A program made the position numbers and the translations under genes. DNA of 64,000 bases, taken from the NCBI GenBank assembly GCA_013399015.1, contig VWZX01010114.1, forward strand, positions 65,916 to 129,915. The letters are read 5' to 3'. How positions within the stretch are numbered: the first letter of the stretch is position 1; each line of letters opens with the position of its first letter. Under the pieces are notes generated by a model, which saw only the letters and a list, made by a program, of their open reading frames with translations, was not told the origin of the DNA and did no database searches. This document shows, in pieces, positions 50,827 through 62,445 of the stretch. Source of the DNA: Galbula dea. Its lineage: Eukaryota; Chordata; Aves; Piciformes; Galbulidae.

Positions 50827-50925
50827 TAGAATCATGGAATCATTGGAAAGGATCTCTAAGATCCTCAAGTCCCAACTGCTGACCCAACACCCCCTGCCAC
50901 TGAACCATGCCATGGAGTGGCAGTC
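50827..50925 (-). mobile_element. CR1 tail, reverse
   Basis: AGAATCATGGAATCATTGGA, AAGGATCTCTAAGATCCTCA and GACCCAACACCCCCTGCCAC follow the reverse CR1 tail order. About 100 bases survive and they are diverged. Confidence 0.8.
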
Positions 50926-53320
50926 AGTTGATCATCCTGTCAAACTAGACCTTTAAGCTGAGGGCTTTGTTCATTAGTGGTGTGAAAGAGTGAACTGGGA
51001 AACTGAAACTAAAATAAATGCATAGTCATAAGGTCATTATCCTAATTATGCCTAACTGGAGGTGTAAGTGAAAGAGGTTGGCCATCTCTGTGGTGCCATT
51101 ACTCTGCAGCTGGGCAGGAGAGCCTGTGGTGCTCTGGGGGCTCTTACAGAGACTTCTGGCTGCCCAGCAGAGGGTTTGAGTCTGTTCTGGCACTTCATGG
51201 GCAGAGATTAATCTTATCTGAAAAAGAGCAATCCTTGAAGAACATCATGTGAGCATCTTCTTTGGTCTCCTACCAGTTGGACATGCTTTCTCTGTGCTCA
51301 TTTGAGTTCTTCAACTGAGACACAACTGACTTCTGTTGCTTGAACTAGTCTCACTCTATCAGTGAAGCAAAAATAGAGCTTGTGATTAAAATTAGCAAGG
51401 CAGCTTCAGATTAACTTTCTAAATTTGTTCTGGACCATTCAATGAATCAGTCTTTTGTTGAGAAGATTGGTTTGGTTGTCTCTGGGAAGGGTTTGAGTGT
51501 TTGTTTGTAACAGTGGCTTTGGATGCAGCCGGTTGGCCTCTGCTGGAATCTTCTTACACTTGGTGTTTAAAAGCTAACAAACACTGAGAAAAGAGATGTA
51601 AGTGAAAAATTACAGTGGCTAGAAATAAACCCACTTTACAATTTGAGCTGCTGTAAATGATCAGAGCTCTTAATACAAGAAAGATGTATTCAGGTGTATT
51701 ATTGTTCCCTGAAATTCCTGTCTATACATATATTCTTTTGTGTGCCTGTTAAACATGATCTTAACATGAAGCCCTTTTTCTCCTAACTCAAAAGCTTTCT
51801 CCAAGTTGATGAATACCATACATAATGGTAAGTTCCATTAGAATCTTTTTCAGAGGTTCATTTGTCACAAAGGGTAGCCTTTTGTGGAGAAGCCTGATTG
51901 AAGGTCTGCATATTCTATGGATTGGGTGAAATACAGGTCTGCAGCGAGTCAATTGTTCAGTACTTGAGGGAAAACTTTGTAGCTTGTCTGCAGGAGCCTG
52001 ATAGGTCAATAGTTCCTCAGTTCTCTTTTTATGATCTTTTTTGTATGTGCACAGTAAAATGATAACAGTTTTATGCCAGTTCTGAGATTCTTTTCTTTAA
52101 TTTTGTGAATAGTGTTTCTGGTTCTGCTTCTGAGCTCCATTCACAGGTGTGTCAGAGTGGTGTCTACCTCGGGTGCTCTCACACTTGCCTTCCTGACTAC
52201 TTAAATTACTACAAGTAATGCATGTGAAGGTAGCCTTCTTTAGTCCAGGCTTTGTTCTGGCAGCCCAGTGCTGCCCATTTGTGTCACTGATAACAGCACT
52301 ATCCATTTCAGAGGGAGCAATATTGACTCTTTAATGGATCTAATTGCCCTTTCCCTTTAGGATTCAGTGTTGGCTTTGTACCCCTAGTTCTGTGTTCACT
52401 CATAGCCAATGGAAGTGAAATATATCTTATTAGATTAGAGCTTGGTTTGTTTTTCCAAGGCTCTTGTTCATTTGTAGGAAACAATCACAGCTATATTCAG
52501 AAGTTATGGAAGGGTTTAGGAGGGAATATTTACAGTTAAAAGCCTCTCATGAGGCCAGGTTTGGAGGTGATCAAGTTTGTTTCTCAATGTGATATTGAAT
52601 GGGTGTCAGGTAATCTGTTAATAAAAATTGGAATTCTTTTCTCTGCTGGTGTCAGCCAAACAGGATGATTTTCTTATTGCTGTATGTGAATGTTGGAAGA
52701 ACAGTGTTGGATGCATCACTAATTGTGTTGACTTGGAGTTGAGCATATGCAAAAGAGTTGAAATGTTCAAACTGTGCATGGTGAATGAAGTTCTTTGCAT
52801 TTTAAGCTAGCAAGCATGAAAGTTTTGTAGGACTTTGTTTTTCACACTGTCAGAGCCACACATTACAGCTGTTAGGCAGATGTCTCTAGTGATGGGTCTT
52901 TTAAATAATAACAAATGAATATTACATTAAATTTCTATTTCATAGTCTACATGTGGTGAGAAATGTTGAGATTTCTCTAAGTGTTTTTTTTTTTTTTGCT
53001 TTGGCAAAATAGGTTTAGCTTTTTTCCTTTTGATATAGGGTTTCCCTCTCACTCTCCCAGGTATACAGTGCTCTGAACCACCTTTGAGATGAAGGAAAGC
53101 AAGCTCACCATTTTTCTGAACAAAAATAAAACACCTGAAGGGTATCTGACAAAGTGTGCTGAATTTGGAATTGGTGAGTTTCTGCTGTTTTATTAAGCAG
53201 AGCCTTTTTGCTGTTTCCTCTATAGGTTCACAACAGAGTATGGAGTAGCAATTGCTGGTACCCATGTGTGATGGCTTCTTTCCACTCTGCAGTTACTATT
53301 TTTTTAACCTGATTGTGTGT

Positions 53321-53483
53321 TAGAATCACAGAACAATGGAGGTTGGAAAAGCTCTCTTAAGGTCATTGCATCCAACCATCCCACACCCCCATGCCACTAA
53401 ACCACCTTGCCAGGTGCCATGTCTGCAGGTGTCTGGAACCCCTCCAGGGCTGGTGACTCCACCACTGCCCTGTGTTCCTGACT
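53321..53483 (-). mobile_element. CR1 tail, reverse
   Basis: TTAGAATCACAGAACAATGG, AGGTTGGAAAAGCTCTCTTA, CCATGCCACTAAACCACC and CCCTCCAGGGCTGGTGACTC match the same CR1 tail type as 2671-2845 and 42136-42745. Confidence 0.88.
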
Positions 53484-54029
53484 AGGCAAAGAATTTGGAA
53501 GGGCATGTTGCATGTTTTCTTGTCAAGCAATAGTAATGCTTTGTATGGCTCATGATTGTGGGGCAGCAGAATGTTACCTATGTCTGGTGTTTATGTGTTA
53601 GAGCAGTGTTTGTACAGGGTTTATCATCTGATCCACTTTTGGGGGGGGCTGTGTGTGTCTGTTTTATCTACCTTCTCATACTTCTCTAAATAAGACTTTA
53701 AAGTTGGTTACATTTTTGCCTCCAGGCCTGCCTTTCAGGGTTTTTTTGCATGTTCTTTTTTGGCCAGAAGCATATATACCTGAATGAAGTCAATGAGAGG
53801 GTAGCTAGACATTTTGATAACATGAGCAGCAAGGAAAGATGAGGAGGAAGTACTCAAGCTTGAGATAAATATCTAAATGTAGGAAGATCACCTACTGCAG
53901 CAGCACATTCAGTTTATGTGTCAGGTGATGCAAGAGGCATTGTCTGCAAGAGTTTTGATGGAGACTTGCATCAGGAGCTTGTTTTCTCATTGCACTGAGT
54001 TTAAGTTGGCTGCAGATCTGCAAGACTGA

Positions 54030-54437
54030 GGGAAAGCCTTATGAAGACTGTCTGAGGTCACTTGGTTTGTTCAGTCTGGAAAAGAGGAGGCTGAGGGGAG
54101 ACCTTACTGCTGGATTCAGCATCCTCACAAGGGGCTGCAGAAGGGCAGGCACTGATTTCTTTAGTCTTGTGGATAGTGATAGGACTAGAGATAGGGGCAT
54201 GAAGTTGAGTCAGGAGAGATTTAGCTTAGACATCAGGAAAAGGTTTTTCACCCAGAGGGAGGCTGGGCTCTGGAGCAGCCTCCCCAGGGATGTGGTCACA
54301 GCACAAAGCCTGCTGGAGTTCAAGAGGTGCTTGGACATCTCTCTCAGGTACATGGAGTGATTCTTGGGGTGTTCTGGGCAGGGTAGGGAGCTGGACTAGA
54401 TGATGCTTGTGGGTCCCTTCTCAGAGTATTTTGTGGT
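54030..54437 (+). mobile_element. CR1 LINE 3' end with 97-codon remnant frame
   Basis: The open stretch 54067-54360 reads as ORF2 C-terminus: [12 protein letters not shown] near the start, then D-I-R-K-R-F-F-T-Q-R and S-L-P-R-D-V-V. It is followed by CTGGACTAGATGATGCTTGT and a decayed tail ending near 54437. It has no start of its own and is a fossil of a larger protein. Confidence 0.9.
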
Positions 54438-57400
54438 AATATGATAGGAAAGTACCAAAGAAACCCCAAACTTGGGGATTTTGGTTTTGAGTGGAGGCAA
54501 ATAGGAGTTTGGAGCAGTGAGGTTCATTAGGTAGTTATGCTAGTATAGAGGTGGTGATGGAAGCCTGTCAGTTGAATCTTGTGCTGACAGTGCAGAGGAG
54601 GAAAGATGGTAGCTAGAGTCTAGAACACTGAACACAGTTTAAAGGGGCTGTTAACAAGAGGAGCAGAAAACAGAGCCATGCAAGCAGTTTCTCTCCATGG
54701 GGATACCTGTTGGATAGAAAGGAGTCAAGGCACTTGACAGCAGAAGGGACACACTGCACTTTTCAGGGAGAGACTCAGTACTCAGCACTCCTCCTCACTT
54801 CTTTGGGCAACTTCTGAAATACTTGTTTATAAAAACCTGAAAAATTGCAGTTGAGAGCTGTGAAGTTTTCACAGCTGTTCACTGTGTGGTAACTGGGATT
54901 TGTCCTTCTCAGTCTTCCTCTGGACCTTACAGTCAAACTTGTTTGACTTGATCTTGGAGTCTCATCTCTTCTGCATCATTTTCATGGACCTGCCACTGGA
55001 AAGGAGAAGGAGGGGGGGGAAAAACAGACATACCTGTTGAGGATTTTAGTGTGCAGACCATGGGGAGTGATGACCTGAGCTAGCTGTGAAGTGTAATGGT
55101 TGGTTGTAGCTTTTCTGTGGCTACTTCTGTTCTTGCTAGTTCTGTATTCTGTTTTATTTCTTGGCACCTGTTCCTGTTGTCAGGTCTCTGGTTTTTGCTT
55201 GTTCCATCTTACACTAGTTTGTGAGGCAGGGTTAGGAGAGTTGTGGCCCAGAACAGACATCCAGCATGCTGGTCCTAGCACTGTGGTCAGTTTTAGAAGA
55301 CAGCATGTTTCCAAAGACACTTCTCAATTCCTTAGCCTTGGCCTCTGCATCAATGCAGGCAAAACTTAGTACATGTGGTGTGACACCATAAACCAGACAG
55401 AGTCTAGCCCAACCTGAGCAGACTTCTACAGCAGTGAGCACTGGGACAGTAGTGCTCAGCTAAACCATATCAGCTTAAAAAAGGAATAACAGGAGAAGAG
55501 CAGATTACAAAATCATGTAAGCACAGCTTTTTTCAGAGTATTGAATAATGGATTGTTGTTCAGTTGTCAGATGCTACAACTTTAAGTAGAACTACCTGTC
55601 CATGAGGTTCTGGAATACCACTGTAAAACTTTAGTTGTTGCTAATGACAGCTTTGTGTAGTCTGTCAATGGAAATAACTAATAACTAATGACAGCAAAAT
55701 TGCCATGTTACTGGGTAGCTTCTCTAATGGCCCATGTTTTGCAGACACTGTCTCAGATCAAGCAGCTTGCAGCAGTCTTCAGAGACACCAACTGCAGATC
55801 ACTGGAATCCAAAAGAGAGACCTTTGGAAGCAGAAACTCCTGTAAATGACTGTATGATGTTAACAGGGAAGAGGAAGCTAGTGCTTCCAGTGACTCACTA
55901 TTTCAGGCCTGAGACAGCTTGCTGTCAGAATGGTTTGAAGCTGTGGTAGGATTTTGGAGCTCTTAAGCAAGCACATTAAGTTCTCCCTGGAAAGCTTTAA
56001 GAAATGTAGATGACAAGTGCCATGCACCAGCTCAGGTAAAAGCTGCCTTGGGTTTAGTATGTCCCATTGAAGTAACTTAGGCTTGTATGTCTTGGCTCAC
56101 CATGAGAAAAGTGAACATCTAACTACAAGTTAAGATCTTTATTTCTCATTTATTCTTCCATATCTGTCTTAACATTTTCTTCTTGCAGATCTTCCTGTGA
56201 ACTGCAGATCTCTCCTGTAGTTCTGAGTGTATGTGCCTCAGGTATGATCATGGAGCTCTTTATCTTGCTGTTCTTAGTCTAGAAGAGTACTCCAAAACTT
56301 CTTGAATCAGACAAGAATAAGCATGAAATTCTGTGTCTTAGTTTATAAAACTGAATTAATTATATCTGTGAACCTTAAGCAAGCAGTTATAAAGCACCTC
56401 AGAGATTTATAGTGGGAAATCAGAACATCTGGAGGAAACAAATGAAAGGAGGTTTGTCCCTGTGTCACCCCTGCCTTCCATTCCCACTCCTCCAGAAAAT
56501 GACCACACAGTTTAACTGAGGTATAACTTTGCTGTGGGACATGGCATGGAAAGTTACAGCTATTCAGAAAGGATTGGAAGGAATTCATTGGAGGGGGATT
56601 GGAAGCAAATTTTAAGGCTCCTAGCTACAAAGACCATTCCTCAGGCTCAAAATCCGTATTGCTAGAGTTCTAGAGGCTGGGAGAGTATTTGAGGAAAGCA
56701 TTACTTCTCTTGTGCTTTTCCTTGCACAACTGCTGTTGCTCATGGTTAGAGATGGATACACTAGGCTGGAAACATGCTGTCCCGTGCTCCTAGTGCAGCA
56801 TGTCATTCATCTGGCTGCTGGGGTCATGCTCAGACCTCTGAGAGCATCTCATCTTGGCTGGCTCTGCAGTGCAGGGCTCTAGTGCCACACTTGTAGCACC
56901 TTGGATCAAGACATGAGGAGCAGGAGCAGGCACACTCTGCATCAGGAGGCTTTAACCTTTCTGGCAGTGGGTTAGGCACTTTTGAAATCTTGTACTTAAA
57001 AGCCTACCTGTGGAAGTAAAAGTCTAAGTGAGGAGTGTAGACTAACTGAGCTTGGTTTAAACAACTCCTGTGTGTTGTTTCTTGTTAGCTGGTTTATGTA
57101 TTCCTCACTGCTAGAGTTCATTGAAGAGTGAGTTCTGCAGCACTGCTGACATGTGTAGTCACTAATGAATGTGGGATCAAGCATAAACAGCTTTCACTCT
57201 AGCAGGTGTGAGTAGCTGCACAGAGGAGTAGACCATTCTGGTAGCTATGTGGATCAGTTCTGATCTTTCCACCCCTTTATTGACTGTATTTCTGAATGAC
57301 CCTAGACAGCAGCACAGTCAGGATTGTGAGCACAGGAGTGGGAGCAGGCAGAAGAGATTGACTTAACATTTTTTGCTAGCTGAGCTCTCAAGGATTTGGG

Positions 57401-60400
57401 GTTAATGTTGATGGAGTTTGATAGCAGACTTAGGTCTTTGTATATGAAGATGCCCTTGTTCTTAGCTCATTGATTCATCATCCCCATGGCATTGCCATGC
57501 TGAATTGTGCTTCTCTGTTGGGTGAAGGTTCTTGTCAAGTATTTTGATCTTTGGCAGCAAAGCTGATCTAGAGAGTGTTTTCAGAGGGAATAATGACAGC
57601 AGTCAGGAAGTGTGGAACTACAATAGTCATTCCCTTTTGAAAATGTGTGTACCTGCATTTTGTCTTTCCTCTCCTCCCTACCCCCAGGGATATGTGGTTT
57701 TTTGTGTGCTTTGAGTCTGGGAGCTTTTTCTCCTTCTGCCTCATCATGGAGAGGATGGAAATGCTGGTTGGTGCCAGGCTGCAGATCAGTAGCTATCAGT
57801 TCCTTGAACTTCTAGAACTGTTACTTCAGAATTGTGAAGAAACCTATTTGAAAGTGAACTCTCCCACTTTGCCATTCAACAGCAGGAAGCCAGCAGATTT
57901 GATTCTTAGTGCAGATTTCTTTATGAAGGGAACAGGTTGGCCTTGGCATCCAAGCTGTGGTTTCATTAGCTCTGGTGAACTGAACTGAAAGACTGTTGCT
58001 AGCTCAGCAGATTCCAGCACACCTCACTTCATCTCTCTTTGCACAACTGTGTCACAAGAACCTGGTTTTGTTTGCTTGTGTTTAGCATGAGATTCACTTG
58101 ATCTTATGGCCTTATTGCTAAATAACAAATAGTGGGATATTTCTGCCACTTTTAACCTTCTCCTGGAACAGACCATGTTCATTTTGGTGTAACTAACTTA
58201 ATCAAATTTCCTACATGTTTAGTTACTAATTAATAGGCTTCCATTCAAAGTCACTTGTGTGTTTTGCTCTCCATAGAAGCTTTCTGAGATCACTACAGGA
58301 AGTGAAGGTGCTGCAAATGTGTCTGTATCTTCAGTTTTTGTCAAGAAGTTCTTGTTTCTCTAACTCATAATTTCCCTGTATTTCTGTGAATTCTCCTACA
58401 CATCAACAAGAGGCTGTTGTCCCTGCCTCTTCCTCCTGTAGCCATCTGTCTTGCCCCAGCTGGGAAGGTTCTGTGCTCCTTCTGTGGAGCTGCAAGTTTC
58501 AAATGAAAAAAAAAAGCCTCTTTGAGCACATTCTGCTTGTTCCTTAACTTCTGGCAAAATGGTAGCATCAGCAACCTTTGAAAAAGAGCTCAGATAACTT
58601 CCTCTCTTCACTTCTTCTCTTGTGAGAGTTTCAAGTTCTTGACTTCCAAAAGAAAACATAGCTTTATGGTAGGAGAAGATCTTTCTGGCTTCCTAAGGAA
58701 GCAGTCTGCCTCTTGTGTCTCTTGGGTTAGGCCCAGAGGAAGCTTTGAGCCTGTTGTCCAATTTTGAGTAAAGCAATGGAGTCTGCAATAGGTAAGATCC
58801 TGGTAGGGATGAAGAGTGTGTGGCTGCAGGAGTGAGCACTGCCTGGATTTGGCTTCTGCCCAACTAGACAATCACCAGCATGGGAAGGGGATGTAAGGGG
58901 CCTGAGTGATGGAGGGGCTGGAGAGCTAGGAAACTGAGGATTTCCCAGCTAGAGTTGGCAGTGGTAGTGCATTGATGTCATCTGCAAGTTGTAACACTGC
59001 TGAAAGCCAGAATTTAATCTGTTTTGTTAATTCTTCTGCTCCCAAAACAACTTGGCTTTGAGATTTGGAATGAACTCACTGAAATTGTTCCATGTGCCAC
59101 TTGGTGTGTGTTGCTGCATAGCTGCTTCTGACTTAAGGCTATTTGGGTTTTCACTAACCCTGGAAGTTCTTTTACTTCCACTATATCCTGCTTTGGGTTT
59201 GATTGTCAGCAAAATGTTTTTTTCCAGTCTGCATAACCTGCTGTGACCCTGCCCTAGGCAGGCAGCTCTTTGTTGTCCAGAGATGCTTTTTGTTTGGCAG
59301 CAGGCAAGCTAGAGGGGCAGTTTGTTTGTCAGAACCTGACATGTTCTGGAGATGTGTTGGGCACAGGCAGAACTTTACCTGGACACTGGTAGTTGCCCAT
59401 TTCCACCTGCAGCTGAAGAGCTGTGTTGTATTTGACATGCTGAAAATGATCTTTGAGCATGCTGTTCCTGCCTCTGGCAAATCACACACTACCATTCATC
59501 ACCAGCTTTGCAGTGTTATGGGAAGGGCTTTAAAGTGATTTGTTTGTTTTAAACATTCATGTGGTTTAGAGAGGTTTGTTTAGGCTTTCCTTATTATTTC
59601 TTCCTGATCCAGAAAGTGATTTATCTCTTCCAAAACCCCAGAAGGACAACTTGAGATCATTGGGGCATTTCAAATATGTACTTTCTTGGCTTCCTGATAT
59701 GATATGCACATAGTTTTCATACAGGTATTTTTGAAGCAGAAAAGGAAGGATTTCCTTGTGTGTTCAGCATACAATTCTTACTGGAATGCTTGCATGGAGT
59801 AGTGTCTTGGTTGCATGAGCAGTTCTGGAAGGTGCATGCACTTTCTACACTGAGTAAGATATTGCTAAATGGAAACACTTAACCCAAGCAGAGCCTGCAG
59901 CTAAGTCACATGTCCTGTATTTTGCAACAACAGTGTTTTTAATTCTACTACAACTACTGCTAACAAACAGCAGCTTTCCTCATTTCCACTGTCAAACTGG
60001 TTTACTACTTGTCTTTCTTTTGAAACAGTTTTATGCCCATGAGTTTGTATCAGCTTGTATTCCAGAATTTTGTTTTTAAGAGGAAGAATAAACCTTATCA
60101 GTAAGAGAGAAGCAGCAGAAGCTCTGCAATTATTAAATATGGAAGATTATGAAAAATTTCTTTACAAATGAAAAAAATCTACAACAGCTTTAAAATTTGA
60201 GAGGTGTTTTACCTTTCTGGCAAAACATCTTTCTTCTTTATTACTTGACTCTCACCCAAAATTTCATGTTCTCCAGTCATATCATTGACCTTTTCCAAGA
60301 GTGATAGCATTTGTGGTGATGAGTTCTGATGATTTAATCATAAGGGCTGTGATATTTCATTATTTTTGCCCTTAAAATTCACAGTTTCTGGAGCCAGATA

Positions 60401-62214
60401 ATTGCATGAGAATCTCTTCATTTTCCATAATTGTGTACCTTTAATTGTTTTAATACATTCCAAGTACAAAGGGTCAAAACCAGGTCATGCTTTTTAGTAA
60501 TGTAAAATTTCTGATTGAAAGCAGATTTTTTAAAGAACTCTTTGGAGGAGCTGAGGTATAGTTCAGGGGTTTTGTGGCTGTAATTACTTCACAGTTAAGA
60601 GAAGACAGTAGCAAGGCATGTTGGTCATATTCATTTGGTGGTGTGTAGGGACAAATCTAGAGCAGGATCCCTGGAAGTCATTGTCTAGTTAGATGAGGCA
60701 GATGGAATTGGAGAAAGGTTATGAGAAAGTGAACATTTTAAGGATCTTTTAATTGTTAGTAATGCCACAACTGTAGATTTTTGGGATGATGACCAAAAGA
60801 AACCCCAACAGAAGAGGAAGCAGACCCAGGAAGATATGCTACATGGAAAAGAGAGGAAGGTCAGTGGGGAAGCAGAGCAGGTGTGGAACTGTGCAGTGAC
60901 CAAGAGACTGGGGAGAAGATGACAAAAATCACTGCCCTTGGTTAGGCAGGAAAGCAGCAGTGTCAGAATGTGTCTGCAGGTGTTTTTCCTGTCTTGGTTC
61001 TCTTCTGGGTCTGGCTGGTGTTCTCCTCCATGTTCCTTGACAGGAGTGGCAGGGAGTTTCAGGTGGATCAGTGTTTGCTTGGTGTGGGTTTGGATGATGT
61101 TGGTCTCCCCTGATTGCCTATGCTCAAGGGGATTGCTGGGTGGTGTTTTAACGTTGCTGCCTTCTCACTGTCACTGCCTTCTTCAGATCTTGAGTTGTAT
61201 GAGTGACAAACAAGCTTCACCCTTTGCCTTCTAATTGGCATTTCAGTTCTGTTGCTTTTTCTGTTCTAACCATGTTCATTCTACTTCTGTTTACTTCCTG
61301 TGGCACTCTTCCTCTAACTGCAGTTCAGTGCTACCATGCTTGATATTCCTTGGCCAGCTGACAGCTCACTTATCTAATGCACGTGGAGCCTAACACTTTC
61401 ATAGACAGGTACTTCTTCTTGTCCTGGGCTTCTGGTCAGTAGGGTTTCCTCCCCCCAATCCCCCCAAACCTGTATAATGAACTTTACCCTGCATGTAGAT
61501 GAACAGAAGTGATGGCTTCACAGAGGGGGCTGAATTCTTCTTCCTAGTTAAACTGCTAACGTCCACGTCTGGCTAATGTTAACGTGTTTAGTCCTCTCCT
61601 TGTTGGCTGGTGTAGCAGCAATGTTAGCTAAGCATTTGTAGCTCAAGGATGGAGTTTTAGTTTGGGAATAAATGAGGTGCCTTTAGCTCTACCAGCAAAT
61701 CTGAGTACTGTGTCCTCAGACTTGCTGTCAAGATTTTGCTGAACATGTGCAAGCAATCCTTAGTTGCCAAAATTACAGTTTGGGACAAGTATATGTTGTT
61801 CATAAACATTTTGCTTTAAAAAGTATTTTCCCCTCCCTGTTGTGTATGTTCAGTTCTATAGCCCAATACTTCTTTCTTTCTCTAATTAAATATTACAGTA
61901 ATTCATTGAAAGGACAAACTCTGAGAGCAGACTGAGTTGAAGGCAGGCATTTTAGCCAAAAATTCTGCTGCTGTTAATACTTGAGCAGTTTGTAATGCAC
62001 ATAAATATTTGATTTATCACCCATGATTTACAAAAACTTAGAACTGACTCAATCTGTGTTCCCTGAACTGTAGAATGTCAGATGACAAGAGCACTTCTAT
62101 CAATCAGCACGGTTAGAATTCCAGCACACAGGAGCTTTCTGCATTATGTATTAAGTGATCTTGTTTGTCTTGATTAATTTTCTACTGCATATTTACATGG
62201 CTACTAGAAAACAG

Positions 62215-62234
62215 AGGGAGGGGGAGAGAGAGAG
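62215..62234. repeat. Purine-rich GA/GGGA run
   Basis: GAGGGAGGGGGAGAGAGAGA lies about 30 bases upstream of the polypyrimidine tract of the last visible MLLT10 exon. Confidence 0.75.
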
Positions 62235-62266
62235 ATGCATGTAATTGTTTTTGTAATTTCTTTCAG

Positions 62267-62445
62267 GTATTTTTAGCAGCAATGATGTAGCAGTATCATT
62301 TCCAAATGCAGTATCTGGCTCAGGATCTAGCACTCCCGTTTCCAGTTCTCATTTACCTCAGCAGGCTTCAGGCCACTTGCAGCAAGTGGGAGCTCTGTCA
62401 CCTTCAACTGCGCCTTCTATAACTACTGTTGTTGCTGCAACTCAG
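62267..62445 (+). CDS. MLLT10: MLLT10 exon: Ser/Thr-rich segment
   Basis: Two bases complete a Gly codon, then 59 codons follow (residues 442-500): I-F-S-S-N-D-V-A-V-S-F-P-N-A-V-S-G-S-G-S, then H-L-P-Q-Q-A-S-G-H-L-Q-Q-V-G-A-L-S and a Thr/Val/Ala-rich end T-V-V-A-A-T-Q. The segment is conserved in AF10 but has no fold assigned. The acceptor is TTTCTTTCAG and the donor GTAAAC. It joins the large exon in frame, giving the short isoform arrangement with G-I-(F/Y)-(S/N)-S-N-D directly after the G-S-S-P-V-G-S-G end. The exon ends on a full codon. Confidence 0.96.

Larger units (their letters stand above)
39664..62266 (+). other. MLLT10: Intron, 22.6 kb
   Basis: It contains reverse CR1 pieces at 42136-42745, 43050-43090, 50827-50925 and 53321-53483 and a forward one at 54030-54437. 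It also has A/C-rich (48461-48522) and AT-rich (49611-49692) simple stretches and three CTGAGTTAAC motifs (49737-49772). A further AF10 exon is expected between these two exons in some isoforms but was not found by eye. Long segments (39770-42130, 43100-48460, 54440-62215) hold nothing I can name. Confidence 0.8.

Noticed and set aside
57647..57988. 113-codon frame in the long intron
   Set aside because: No homology recognised, no flanking splice sites in phase with MLLT10, and low-complexity hydrophobic start. Treated as chance.
59203..59538. 111-codon frame with a mirror frame on the other strand
   Set aside because: It starts at a non-ATG codon, is overlapped by a 104-codon frame in antisense, and has no family resemblance. 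Probably a chance stop-poor stretch.
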